DNA of 64,000 nucleotides from Oceanobacter antarcticus (GTDB lineage Bacteria > Pseudomonadota > Gammaproteobacteria > Pseudomonadales > Oceanobacteraceae): positions 1 through 64,000 of the forward strand of contig NZ_JBBKTX010000020.1 in the NCBI RefSeq assembly GCF_044962685.1. Direction: 5' to 3'. Position 1 is the stretch's first letter. Every line of letters starts with the position of its first letter. Positions 16,413 through 24,347 of this stretch are shown here, piece by piece. A program made the translations under genes and the position numbers. The notes beneath the pieces were generated by a model. The model saw nothing but the letters and a program-made list of their open reading frames with translations, was not told the origin of the DNA and searched no databases.

Positions 16413-18961
16413 GTTAAACTCCTGTGTTGATGGTGCAGACGGACGCGGGCACTGGCGCGCTCCAGCGCCTGTTCCAGTTGCTGGCGATCAAACGGCTTGC
16501 GTAATAGCACCAGCATCGGGTCTTGCTGGTCAGCAGGGTCATTGCCACTGCCCGGTCTGGCGGTCGGATCATCGGTGTAACCACTCACTAGCAAGATAAC
16601 CGCTGCGGGTGCCCGGCGGCGTAATGTTGCTGCCAGTTTGCGGCCGTTCATGCTACCGGGAATCATGATGTCGCTGACCATACCGGTGAGTGCGGTTGGA
16701 TTGTGTTCCAGCAGGCCGTCGAGCAAGGTCTGGGCTTCGTCGCCATCGGCGGCTTCAACCACATGCTGGCCAAGGTCGGTCAACTGCTTGCGGATCACGG
16801 CCCGTACGTCGGGGTTGTCTTCTACCAGTAAATACAGTCCACCAGGAGCCAGCTCTGGCCCGCGACCACTGTCGTCGTCGCTCAGGTCAGGATTGGCCGG
16901 GGCGCTGCTGGCGGGCAGTAACAGCCGTATCATGGCACCGCCCTGAGGCGGGTTGCCAAGCTGAATATACCCGAATGACTGCTTGACGAAACCATAGACC
17001 ATCGATAACCCCAGTCCGGAATTGTTGCTGCCCTGTTTGGTGCTGAAAAAGGGTTCGAACGCCTGTTCGAGTGCGGACTGGCTAAAGCCGCTGCCGGTAT
17101 CAGCTACACCAATTTCAATATATCGCCCTGGTGGTACGGTTTCGTCAAAGCGCTGTTCGATTGGCCGGGTGATATCGCACAGTTTCCAGCTGTAGGTCAA
17201 TGTTCCGCCGTCTTGCATGGCATCGCGGGCATTGAGGCCGAGGTTGACCAGGGCGTTTTCAAGATGGCCGGGATCGACGTTGGCCCAGGCCAGTTCCGGA
17301 TGCTGCTGTGGCCGGTAGTGCAGCCGATAGGGGCCGCTAAAAGCACTGTGCAGCAGTTCCAGTACTTCTGCCATTACCGCATTGACCGAGACAATTTCCG
17401 GTTGAAGTGGCTGGCGGCGGGAAAAGGCGAGCAGCCTATGGGTAATGTCGGCTCCCCGCCGGGCTGCGCGTTCAGCCGGGCTTAGCAGTTTGTCCAGTTC
17501 CGGGTCGTTGGCGCTGTAATGCTCGCGGGCGACAATCAGGTTGCCAACAATAATCGACAGCAGGTTGTTGAAGTCGTGGGCGAGGCCGCCCGCCAGTTGT
17601 CCGACGGCGCTCATGCGCTGGGCGCGGGCATTGGTGGCGAGCAGTTCTTCGGTGCGCTGTTTGACCTGGGCGTCCAGGGTTTCGATATTGTTGCGCAGGC
17701 GTTGCACCATGGCGTCGATGCTGGAGGCCAGGATGCCGATTTCATCATCGCGCTGAATGCCGGTACGGGCGGACAGGTCACCTCCTTGTACCTTGAGTGC
17801 GGTGCTGGCGAGCTGTTCCAGTGGCCGGGTAATGCGGTTGACCAGAAAGCTGGAAATCAGCAAGGTCGCCAGCATGGTCAGTCCGGCCAGTACCATGATG
17901 CGGGAACTGAGCAGTTCGGAGCTGCTTTGCAGCTCGTCGAGGTAAACCGACGAGCAAATATACCAGTCGAAACCTTTGATGTAGCGTACCAGCGAGAGCT
18001 TGTCGTAGGCGTAGTTGCCAGGATCGTCGGGTTTGTCCCAGCGGTAGTTCAGCTCCTTGCCGGTATCAGCGACTTTCATCAGTTCCTGATTGATCGGTTG
18101 TTGCGTGATCGGGTTCTTGAGGGTGGTAAAGGTGACGCCATCAAGGTTGTCGTTGGGGTGAATCAGCATATGGCCGTTGGAGTCGAACACGTACATGTAG
18201 CCGGTTTTGGCGACCTTGATTTCCTGCAAGGCGTGTCTCAGATCGGTCAGCGCTTGTTCACGGCGCAGGCGTACTTCGGCCTCGAGGTCGTCGAGGTATA
18301 CCCCGGAACCAATTACAAAACCCCATTCGGGGTAATCCCGTACAAACGATACTTTGTCGAGGCTTTCGGCCCCGGCAATGCGCGACCATTTGTAGTGGTA
18401 GTAGCCTTCGCCGTCGTGCATGGCTTGTCTCACCACGGATTCCAAAATCGGCTGGATATCGTCACCCGGTTTTATCCGGGCATCCTGGTGAAAGCGCGGA
18501 TCCGGGTGCGACAGTACCTGGATGTTGTGATCCACCACCCAGATGTAGTCCTGGTTACCAAAGGTGAAATTACGCAGATAGGAAAATGCTGTTTGCCGTG
18601 CCTGTTGCAGCGGAATGCCGTTTTTTGCGGCTTCCTGAAAGTGTGAACGTAAAAAAGTTTCGGCCAAATTCACCACCAGTTTTAATTGACCTTTGTGGTT
18701 ATCCAATGCCTGTTGCCGGTATTCCTCAACCCCGGCGTACATACGGTTGGCAATTTCAAATACGTTATTCAGTGCCAGGCGTGAGGAATTACGCTCTATT
18801 TCAAATACCTTCTGTTTGATCATCGGCACGGTATAAAAATACACAAAGACAAAGACCACCACCAGAATGCCGCGAATAATCAGCGATAGCTGGCGCGACA
18901 AACGCGATTTATGCGCATTGAGTAGAGCGGACGATGAGGTAGCAGGAGAGAGCGGGCGCAT
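16409..18961 (-). CDS. Hybrid sensor histidine kinase with double Cache domain
   Basis: The roughly 850-residue kinase has an N-terminal membrane helix (IIRGILVVVFVFVYF), a periplasmic region with two single-Cache units (each with the YIWVVD/YMYVFDSNGHMLIHP type strand and a W-Y-I-S-VYLDE end), a second helix, HAMP, a HisKA-like dimerisation helix with H in LAHDFNNLLSI, a HATPase with N, G1 and G2 boxes (NALVNLGLNARDAM, DTGSGF, GSNNSGLGLSMVYGFV) and a C-terminal receiver. Cache domains bind small ligands such as carboxylates or amino acids. The ATG at 18961 is preferred; a TTG at 19018 would add 19 residues. It is coupled to the response regulator gene. Confidence 0.9.
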   Translation of the reverse strand: MRPLSPATSSSALLNAHKSRLSRQLSLIIRGILVVVFVFVYFYTVPMIKQKVFEIERNSSRLALNNVFEIANRMYAGVEEYRQQALDNHKGQLKLVVNLAETFLRSHFQEAAKNGIPLQQARQTAFSYLRNFTFGNQDYIWVVDHNIQVLSHPDPRFHQDARIKPGDDIQPILESVVRQAMHDGEGYYHYKWSRIAGAESLDKVSFVRDYPEWGFVIGSGVYLDDLEAEVRLRREQALTDLRHALQEIKVAKTGYMYVFDSNGHMLIHPNDNLDGVTFTTLKNPITQQPINQELMKVADTGKELNYRWDKPDDPGNYAYDKLSLVRYIKGFDWYICSSVYLDELQSSSELLSSRIMVLAGLTMLATLLISSFLVNRITRPLEQLASTALKVQGGDLSARTGIQRDDEIGILASSIDAMVQRLRNNIETLDAQVKQRTEELLATNARAQRMSAVGQLAGGLAHDFNNLLSIIVGNLIVAREHYSANDPELDKLLSPAERAARRGADITHRLLAFSRRQPLQPEIVSVNAVMAEVLELLHSAFSGPYRLHYRPQQHPELAWANVDPGHLENALVNLGLNARDAMQDGGTLTYSWKLCDITRPIEQRFDETVPPGRYIEIGVADTGSGFSQSALEQAFEPFFSTKQGSNNSGLGLSMVYGFVKQSFGYIQLGNPPQGGAMIRLLLPASSAPANPDLSDDDSGRGPELAPGGLYLLVEDNPDVRAVIRKQLTDLGQHVVEAADGDEAQTLLDGLLEHNPTALTGMVSDIMIPGSMNGRKLAATLRRRAPAAVILLVSGYTDDPTARPGSGNDPADQQDPMLVLLRKPFDRQQLEQALERASARVRLHHQHRSLT

Positions 18962-19059
18962 GGGGTAATACCGAAATAAACGGCCCCTATTGATCCAGAT
19001 ACAGGGCCGACTCGTCAATCACCAATCCGGGCTTATCGGTTACTGCAGGCAAGCATGTC

Positions 19060-19155
19060 AGCCATCCTGACAGCCATCCCGACAGCCATCCCGACAGCTA
19101 TCCCGACAGCTATCCCACCAGCCATCCCACCAGCCATCCCACCAGCCATCCCGAC
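19060..19155. repeat. Eight 12-bp tandem repeats
   Basis: Eight head-to-tail 12-bp units of AGC(C/T)ATCCC(G/A)(A/C)C type, with only scattered substitutions, lie upstream of the sensor kinase and about 290 bp upstream of livG. On the minus strand they would encode MAGG/IAVG units, but the frame has no recognisable protein. Such arrays tend to change copy number by slippage. Confidence 0.8.
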
Positions 19156-19261
19156 AGTTGTCGCACGGTGGTGATGAAACATTTGGATACATTTGCGCAA
19201 AACTCGCGACACGATGTAGGGATACCTTGGCACCTGAACACCGGCTATAGGGCAAATCTAT

Positions 19262-19313
19262 AAACGACTGCGCTCGAAATGACTGCGTTAAGAATCGCGT
19301 ACTGCATTTTTAG
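19262..19313. repeat. Dispersed intergenic repeat, copy 1
   Basis: The stretch with GACTGCGTTAAGAATCGCG and GCATTTTTAG resembles 43678-43732 (GGCTGCGTTAAAAATGACCG, then GCATTTATTA). Similarity is moderate and spread over about 50 bp, like intergenic repeats common in marine gammaproteobacteria. Confidence 0.35.
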
Positions 19314-19445
19314 AGACATTCTGTAGCAACTTATTCCGGTGTTATAAAAATAATATTTGCCAATTAGACCTTCGTTGAATACGCGTTAACAGCGGATGCC
19401 ATAACCCGACCGATAACGATATTTCAACCTCATCGGATACGAGAA

Positions 19446-20216
19446 ATGAACAATAACTATATTCTCGAAACACACCACCTGACCAAAGAATTCAAGGGTT
19501 TTACGGCGGTTGATGACGTGAGCCTGAATATCCGCCGTGGCCATATACATGCGCTGATTGGACCGAACGGCGCAGGTAAAACCACGGTGTTTAACCTGCT
19601 CACCAAGTACCTCATTCCGACCTCCGGGAAAATTCTGTTTAACGGCCGCGATATTACCGCCGTTGAATCGTCTGCTATTGCTCGTCAGGGACTGGTGCGG
19701 TCGTTCCAGATTTCGGCCGTCTTTCCCAATCTGACGGTGCTGGAAAATGTCCGGGTTGCCTTACAGCAACGTGAGGGCAACAGCTTTCATTTCTGGAAAC
19801 CGGAGTCGGTGCTGGAGCGTTTGAATGAACGCGCCGAACAACTGCTGGAAGCCGTTGGCTTGCAGGATTTTGCCCGTGTGGTCACGGTGGATTTGTCCTA
19901 TGGCCGCAAGCGCGCACTGGAGATCGCGACAACGCTGGCACTTGATCCGGAAATGTTGCTGCTGGACGAGCCGACTCAGGGTATGGGCCAGGAAGACGTC
20001 GAACGCACGGCGGATCTGATTCGTACTGTGGCGGTTAATCGCACCATTCTGATGGTGGAACATAACCTGAAAGTGGTCTCGCAGCTGGCGGATCGTATTA
20101 CCGTCTTGCAGCGTGGTGCGGTACTGACGGAAGGCGACTATGCCACGGTGTCCGCCGACCCGCGCGTGCGTGAGGCTTATCTTGGTGTCGCGGCCGACAA
20201 GGAGGCTGTTGCATGA
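19446..20216 (+). CDS. livG: Branched-chain amino acid-type ABC transporter ATPase (LivG-like)
   Basis: The 256-residue ATPase has an intact Walker A GPNGAGKTT (about 38-46), Q-loop, LSYGRKRALEIA signature in place of LSGGQ as in LivG, Walker B MLLLDEPTQGMG and H-switch MVEHNL. With LivF it powers uptake through the LivH-LivM membrane pair. It is the first gene of the operon; its stop overlaps the livF ATG by 4 bp. Substrates of this family range from branched-chain amino acids to urea, amides and short or aromatic acids; the acyl-CoA synthetase in the same cluster favours a carboxylic acid here. Confidence 0.92.
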   Translation: MNNNYILETHHLTKEFKGFTAVDDVSLNIRRGHIHALIGPNGAGKTTVFNLLTKYLIPTSGKILFNGRDITAVESSAIARQGLVRSFQISAVFPNLTVLENVRVALQQREGNSFHFWKPESVLERLNERAEQLLEAVGLQDFARVVTVDLSYGRKRALEIATTLALDPEMLLLDEPTQGMGQEDVERTADLIRTVAVNRTILMVEHNLKVVSQLADRITVLQRGAVLTEGDYATVSADPRVREAYLGVAADKEAVA

Positions 20217-20968
20217 ATTCGGCGACTACCCACCTCCTGAACAGCCAGACCCAGACTCATCGAGTGGGCGACGAAAAAATTCGGGTCAGTGACCTGCATG
20301 CTTTTTACGGCGAATCGCACATTCTGCATGGCGTCGACTTGTACGTAAACCAGGGCGAACTGGTCACGTTGCTGGGCCGTAATGGTGCCGGTCGTTCTAC
20401 GACCCTGAGATCGATCATGAATATGGTTGGTCGCCGTACCGGCAGTGTGGTGATCAATGGCCAGGAAACCATCAAGATGCCTGCTCACCAGATCGCTTGG
20501 CTGGGGCTGGGTTTTTGCCCGGAAGAACGCGGTATTTTTTCCAGCCTGAACGTAGAAGAAAATTTGATGTTGCCACCGGACGTGCGTTCGGATGGCGTGT
20601 CTCTGGAAGAAATCTACAGCATGTTTCCCAACCTGGCGGAGCGCCGCTATAGCCAGGGAACCCGGCTCTCGGGCGGCGAACAACAAATGCTGGCGCTGGC
20701 CAGAATCATGCGCAGCGGTGCCAATATCCTGCTGCTGGATGAAATCACCGAAGGTCTGGCTCCGGTCATTGTGCAACGTCTGGCCGAGGTCTTGAACCAG
20801 CTGAAACAGCGCGGCCTGACCATTCTGCTGGTTGAGCAGAACTTCCACTTTGCCGCTCCGATTGCCGACCGTCATTACGTGATGGAGCACGGCCACATTG
20901 TCGAAGAAATCCATCAGCACGAATTGCACCAGAAGCAAAACCAACTTAATGCCCTGCTGGGCGTTTAA
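20213..20968 (+). CDS. livF: Branched-chain amino acid-type ABC transporter ATPase (LivF-like) with altered Walker A
   Basis: The 251-residue protein carries the LivF pattern: Q-loop region GFCPEERGIF, signature LSGGEQQMLALARIM, Walker B ILLLDEITEGLAP and H-switch LVEQNF. The Walker A reads GRNGAGRST, with Arg where the nucleotide-binding Lys is expected; the codon is CGT, so it is not a one-base slip from AAA or AAG. The N-terminus has about 20 extra residues before RVSDLHAFYG. It overlaps livG by 4 bp (ATGA). Nucleotide hydrolysis at this site may be weak, leaving LivG as the main motor; alternatively Arg is tolerated in this subfamily. Confidence 0.9.
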   Translation: MNSATTHLLNSQTQTHRVGDEKIRVSDLHAFYGESHILHGVDLYVNQGELVTLLGRNGAGRSTTLRSIMNMVGRRTGSVVINGQETIKMPAHQIAWLGLGFCPEERGIFSSLNVEENLMLPPDVRSDGVSLEEIYSMFPNLAERRYSQGTRLSGGEQQMLALARIMRSGANILLLDEITEGLAPVIVQRLAEVLNQLKQRGLTILLVEQNFHFAAPIADRHYVMEHGHIVEEIHQHELHQKQNQLNALLGV

Positions 20969-21004
20969 CGCGCACAACCATCAATAACAATAAAAGAGGT
21001 TCGA

Positions 21005-22249
21005 ATGAAATTTAACACCAACATCCCGAAAGCTGGCCTCAAAACGGCATTAAGCTGCTCTGTGGCTGCGCTGATGTCTGTTGCCGCTTTCTCTGTCCAG
21101 GCCGGTGGCTTGTCTGATAACAAGGTCAAACTGGGCGTACTGGCGGATATGAGCGGTCCATACGGTGACGTGTGCGGCAAGCACTGTGTCGATGCGGTCA
21201 ATATGGCGGTAGAGGACTTTGGCGGCAGCATGTTGGGCAAGCCGATTGAGGTGGTCTCGGCTGACGACCAGAACAAGCCGGATCTGGGTTCTGCCAAGGC
21301 ACGGGAATGGATCGAAAGCGAAGGTGTAGACGCCATTAATGGTCTGGTGGCCTCGTCGGTAGTGGGCGCTGTGGCCCAGGTTGCCAACGTTAACGAAAAG
21401 CCGATTCTGATTTCCGGTGCCGGTTCCAATACCTTTACCACCAAAACCTGCTCACCGTTTAACGCCCACTGGACTTACGACGTTGTGGCGTTGGCCAGGG
21501 GTACGGTGAAACCGCTGATGGATAGTGGCAAGAAAAAGTGGTTTTTTATTACCGCTGATTATGCCTTTGGACATGCGTTAGAAAAAGTCGCTACCGGTAT
21601 TATTGAGACTAATGGCGGCACCGTGGTTGGTTCTGCCAGTGCGCCACTGGGCACCACTGATTATTCCTCGTTTGTTTTGCAGGCAATGTCTTCCGGTGCG
21701 GACGTGGTGGCGTTAGCCAATGCCGGTAAGGACTTTGTCAACTCGCTGAAAGGCGCGGCTGAATTTGGTCTCAGCCAACAGGCCACCATGGTGGGCTTGC
21801 TGGTGTTCTCTTCGGATACCAAGTCGATTGATGCCAGCATCATTGGTGATATGCGTCTGACCACCGGTTTCTACTGGGATCGCGATGACGAAAGCCGTGC
21901 CTGGGCCAAGCGTTTTATGGATCGTACCGGCGCCATTCCAACCATGGCACATGCCGGCGCTTATTCCTCGACACTGCATTATCTCAACGCCGTTAAAGCC
22001 ACTGGTACCGATGAGGGCAAGGCAGTGATGGCACAAATGAAAGCGCTGCATCCCAATGATATTTTTGCCCGTAACGCGGTATTACGTGCCGATGGCCGCA
22101 TGGTGCACGACATGTATCAGGTGCGGGTAAAAAAGGGCAACGAGCGTAAAAACCCCAATGATCTGTATGAAATCGAGAAAGTGATTCCCGGTGACGAGGC
22201 GTTTGGCGCGATGAAAGCGGAATGTAATTTCAAGGGATCAACTATTTAA
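21005..22249 (+). CDS. Periplasmic substrate-binding protein of the ABC importer (LivK-like)
   Basis: The 414-residue protein has a signal peptide (hydrophobic core SCSVAALMSVAAFSV, cleavage near VQA-GG) and a type I periplasmic binding fold (VKLGVLADMSGPYGDVCGKH, later FFITADYAFGHALEK and TYDVVALARGT). It captures the substrate and hands it to the permease. RBS AAGAGG lies 6 bp before the ATG. The coding sequence ends KGSTI, where the last codons and the TAA belong to a 35-bp copy of the end of the 271-bp MITE-like element, so the native C-terminal few residues may have been replaced. Confidence 0.9.
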   Translation: MKFNTNIPKAGLKTALSCSVAALMSVAAFSVQAGGLSDNKVKLGVLADMSGPYGDVCGKHCVDAVNMAVEDFGGSMLGKPIEVVSADDQNKPDLGSAKAREWIESEGVDAINGLVASSVVGAVAQVANVNEKPILISGAGSNTFTTKTCSPFNAHWTYDVVALARGTVKPLMDSGKKKWFFITADYAFGHALEKVATGIIETNGGTVVGSASAPLGTTDYSSFVLQAMSSGADVVALANAGKDFVNSLKGAAEFGLSQQATMVGLLVFSSDTKSIDASIIGDMRLTTGFYWDRDDESRAWAKRFMDRTGAIPTMAHAGAYSSTLHYLNAVKATGTDEGKAVMAQMKALHPNDIFARNAVLRADGRMVHDMYQVRVKKGNERKNPNDLYEIEKVIPGDEAFGAMKAECNFKGSTI

Positions 22250-22276
22250 TCCTGCACAGCTCTGCGCGAGTGTTGC
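22242..22276 (+). repeat. Second copy of the MITE end, spanning the livK stop codon
   Basis: 34 of 35 bases match 12247-12281 in the 271-bp element (CTATTTAATCCTGCAC-GCTC and on). Only this end is present; no right terminal repeat was found nearby. The copy supplies the livK stop codon TAA and is followed directly by a strong hairpin. Confidence 0.75.
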
Positions 22277-22361
22277 TGGATACCCGGCGGTATAGGTCGG
22301 GTATCCAGGCTGACTAACACCCGATACAAGAACAAGAACGCGGCGGCCCAGGGGCCGCCGC
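22276..22361 (+). promoter_or_regulatory. Two intercistronic hairpins between livK and livH
   Basis: 22276-22286 and 22298-22308 form a perfect 11-bp stem (CTGGATACCCG and its complement). A second GC-rich stem, GCGGCGGCC with GGCCGCCGC around 22340-22361, ends just before the livH ribosome site. Neither has a T-tract. Hairpins after the binding-protein gene commonly protect the upstream mRNA so that binding protein is made in excess over the permease. Confidence 0.55.
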
Positions 22362-22377
22362 ATTAGAGGAAGACCTT

Positions 22378-23265
22378 ATGGTTACCTTTATGGGAATCAA
22401 TTTGTTTGCCCTGTTGGGGCAGCTGCTGGTTGGCCTGATCAATGGCTCGTTTTACGCGTTGCTGGCGCTCGGGCTGGCGATTATTTTTGGCCTGCTGCGT
22501 ATTATCAATTTTGCTCAAGGTGCCTTGTACATGCTGGGGGCATTTCTGGCCTGGCTGGCACTGCAGCACCTGGGCGTCAATTACTGGCTGGCACTGATAC
22601 TGGTACCGCTGACCGTCGGTGTTATCGGCATGCTGATGGAGCGGTTTCTGGTGCGTCCTATTGCCGGGCAAGATCATCTCTACAGCCTGCTGCTGACTTT
22701 TGGTATTGCACTGATCCTGCAGGGGGTCTTCAGTCATCTGTTTGGCTCATCCGGGCAGTCTTACCCGGTGCCGGAAGCACTCAAGGGCGGCTATAACCTG
22801 GGCTTTATGTACCTGCCGGTGTATCGCGCCTGGATTATTCTGGTGTCTTTGTTGGTGTGTGCCGCCAGCTGGTGGGTAATTGAAAAAACCCGTCTGGGGG
22901 CCTATCTGCGTGCGGGTACTGAAAACCCGGCACTGTTGCAGGCATTCGGCGTTAACGTTCCGATGATGATTACCCTGACCTTCGGTTTTGGCGTCGGTCT
23001 TGCCGGTCTTGCAGGCGTACTGGCCGCTCCAGTGTATTCCGTCAGCCCGGATATGGGCGCGAATATTCTGATTGTGGTGTTCGCCATTGTGGTGATCGGT
23101 GGCATGGGGTCGATTGGTGGTGCCATTCTGACCGGGCTGATGATGGGCATTATCGAGGGACTGACCAAATACTTTTACCCCGAGGCGTCTACCACGGTGA
23201 TCTTTATGGTCATGGTGCTGGTACTGCTGGTGAAACCTTCCGGCCTGTTCGGAAAAGAGGCCTGA
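22378..23265 (+). CDS. livH: ABC importer permease LivH
   Basis: The 295-residue inner-membrane protein has about eight hydrophobic helices and LivH marks: GLINGSFYALLALGLAIIFG near the start, INFAQGALYMLGAF, and the EAA-like loop with RAGTENPALLQAFGVNV. RBS AGAGGAAG precedes the ATG. It forms the channel with LivM, whose start follows its stop by 1 bp. Confidence 0.92.
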   Translation: MVTFMGINLFALLGQLLVGLINGSFYALLALGLAIIFGLLRIINFAQGALYMLGAFLAWLALQHLGVNYWLALILVPLTVGVIGMLMERFLVRPIAGQDHLYSLLLTFGIALILQGVFSHLFGSSGQSYPVPEALKGGYNLGFMYLPVYRAWIILVSLLVCAASWWVIEKTRLGAYLRAGTENPALLQAFGVNVPMMITLTFGFGVGLAGLAGVLAAPVYSVSPDMGANILIVVFAIVVIGGMGSIGGAILTGLMMGIIEGLTKYFYPEASTTVIFMVMVLVLLVKPSGLFGKEA

Positions 23266-23266
23266 T

Positions 23267-24259
23267 ATGACGACGCAAACCCGAATTGTTGCTCTGACTC
23301 AACCGCGTACTGCGGGCTTGACCCTGATTCTGACAGTGGCACTGATCATCGTCGGCCTGGCGGCTCCGATGGTGGTGTACCCGGTCTTTTTGATGAAATT
23401 TCTCTGCTTCGCACTGTTTGCTTGTGCCTTCAACCTGATGCTGGGGTTTGTTGGTATGTTGTCGTTCGGCCATGCCGCTTTTCTGGCGACTGGCGGTTAC
23501 GTCACTGGTTATGCCATGACCCATTTCGGCCTGACGCCAGAGCTGGGTGTGCTGTTTGGCACATTGGCCTCGGCGGCCCTGGGCTTTGTTTTTGGCAAGC
23601 TGTCGGTGAAGCGTGAAGGTATCTATTTTGCCATGGTGACGCTGGCACTGGCGCAGCTGGTATTTTTCTTCTATTTGCAAGCCGACTTTACCGGTGGTGA
23701 AAACGGTATGCAGGGTATTCCGCGTGGCAAGTTATTTGGTCTGATCGACCTCAACGACAATCTCAACATGTATTACTTTGTGCTGGCGGTCTTCCTGATC
23801 GGCTTTTTTGTGGTGTTCCGCACCGTACATTCACCCTTTGGTCAGGTATTGAAAGCCATTCGTGAAAACGAACAACGGGCGGTATCGCTGGGCTATAACG
23901 TCGGTAGCTACAAGTTGCTGGCCTTTGTGATTTCTGCTGCCCTGGCAGGTATGGCCGGTGCCACCAAGGCGCTGGTGTTCGAACTGGAAAGCCTGACCGA
24001 TGCACACTGGCACATGTCTGGCGAAGTGGTACTGATGACCTTGCTGGGCGGTATGGGAACCCTGTTTGGCCCGGTGGTGGGTGCGGCGATTGTCATCGCC
24101 ATTAGTACCGTATTTTCCGGCGGGGAACTGGGCAATTATATCCATATCATCATGGGAGCCATCTTTGTGATGTGCGTGCTGTCGTTTCGTCGTGGCGTGG
24201 TTGGGGAGTTCCAACGCATGATGGCCAGAAACTTCAGCGCCAGTCGGCTTGGTAAATAA
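23267..24259 (+). CDS. livM: ABC importer permease LivM
   Basis: The 330-residue partner of LivH has about nine helices, NLMLGFVGMLSFGHAAFLATG and the EAA-like loop FGQVLKAIRENEQRAVSLGYNV, which contacts the ATPases. It starts 1 bp after the livH stop with GAGG inside the end of livH, so the two are translationally coupled. The end (FQRMMARNFSASRLGK) is basic and cytoplasmic. Confidence 0.92.
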   Translation: MTTQTRIVALTQPRTAGLTLILTVALIIVGLAAPMVVYPVFLMKFLCFALFACAFNLMLGFVGMLSFGHAAFLATGGYVTGYAMTHFGLTPELGVLFGTLASAALGFVFGKLSVKREGIYFAMVTLALAQLVFFFYLQADFTGGENGMQGIPRGKLFGLIDLNDNLNMYYFVLAVFLIGFFVVFRTVHSPFGQVLKAIRENEQRAVSLGYNVGSYKLLAFVISAALAGMAGATKALVFELESLTDAHWHMSGEVVLMTLLGGMGTLFGPVVGAAIVIAISTVFSGGELGNYIHIIMGAIFVMCVLSFRRGVVGEFQRMMARNFSASRLGK

Positions 24260-24347
24260 GGCCTCTTACGGGTGGTGCATCCGGTCGGACAGGAAACGAT
24301 CCGGTGCACCAGAACGGGAACCAACATAAAAGCAGCAGGCAAATACG

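Noticed and set aside
17519..18646. 375-codon plus-strand frame opposite the Cache-domain kinase
   Set aside because: Antisense shadow of a well-supported gene, without a ribosome site or family match.
19060..19155. Possible CRISPR array
   Set aside because: The units are contiguous 12-mers without spacers; there are no cas genes in the window.
19033..19233. 66-codon minus frame through the 12-bp repeats
   Set aside because: The MAGG/IAVG repeats result from the 12-bp period; no evidence of a real protein.
22276..22308. Rho-independent terminator ending the liv operon after livK
   Set aside because: The stem is strong but lacks a T-tract, and livH-livM follow in the same direction; an mRNA-protecting hairpin is more likely.
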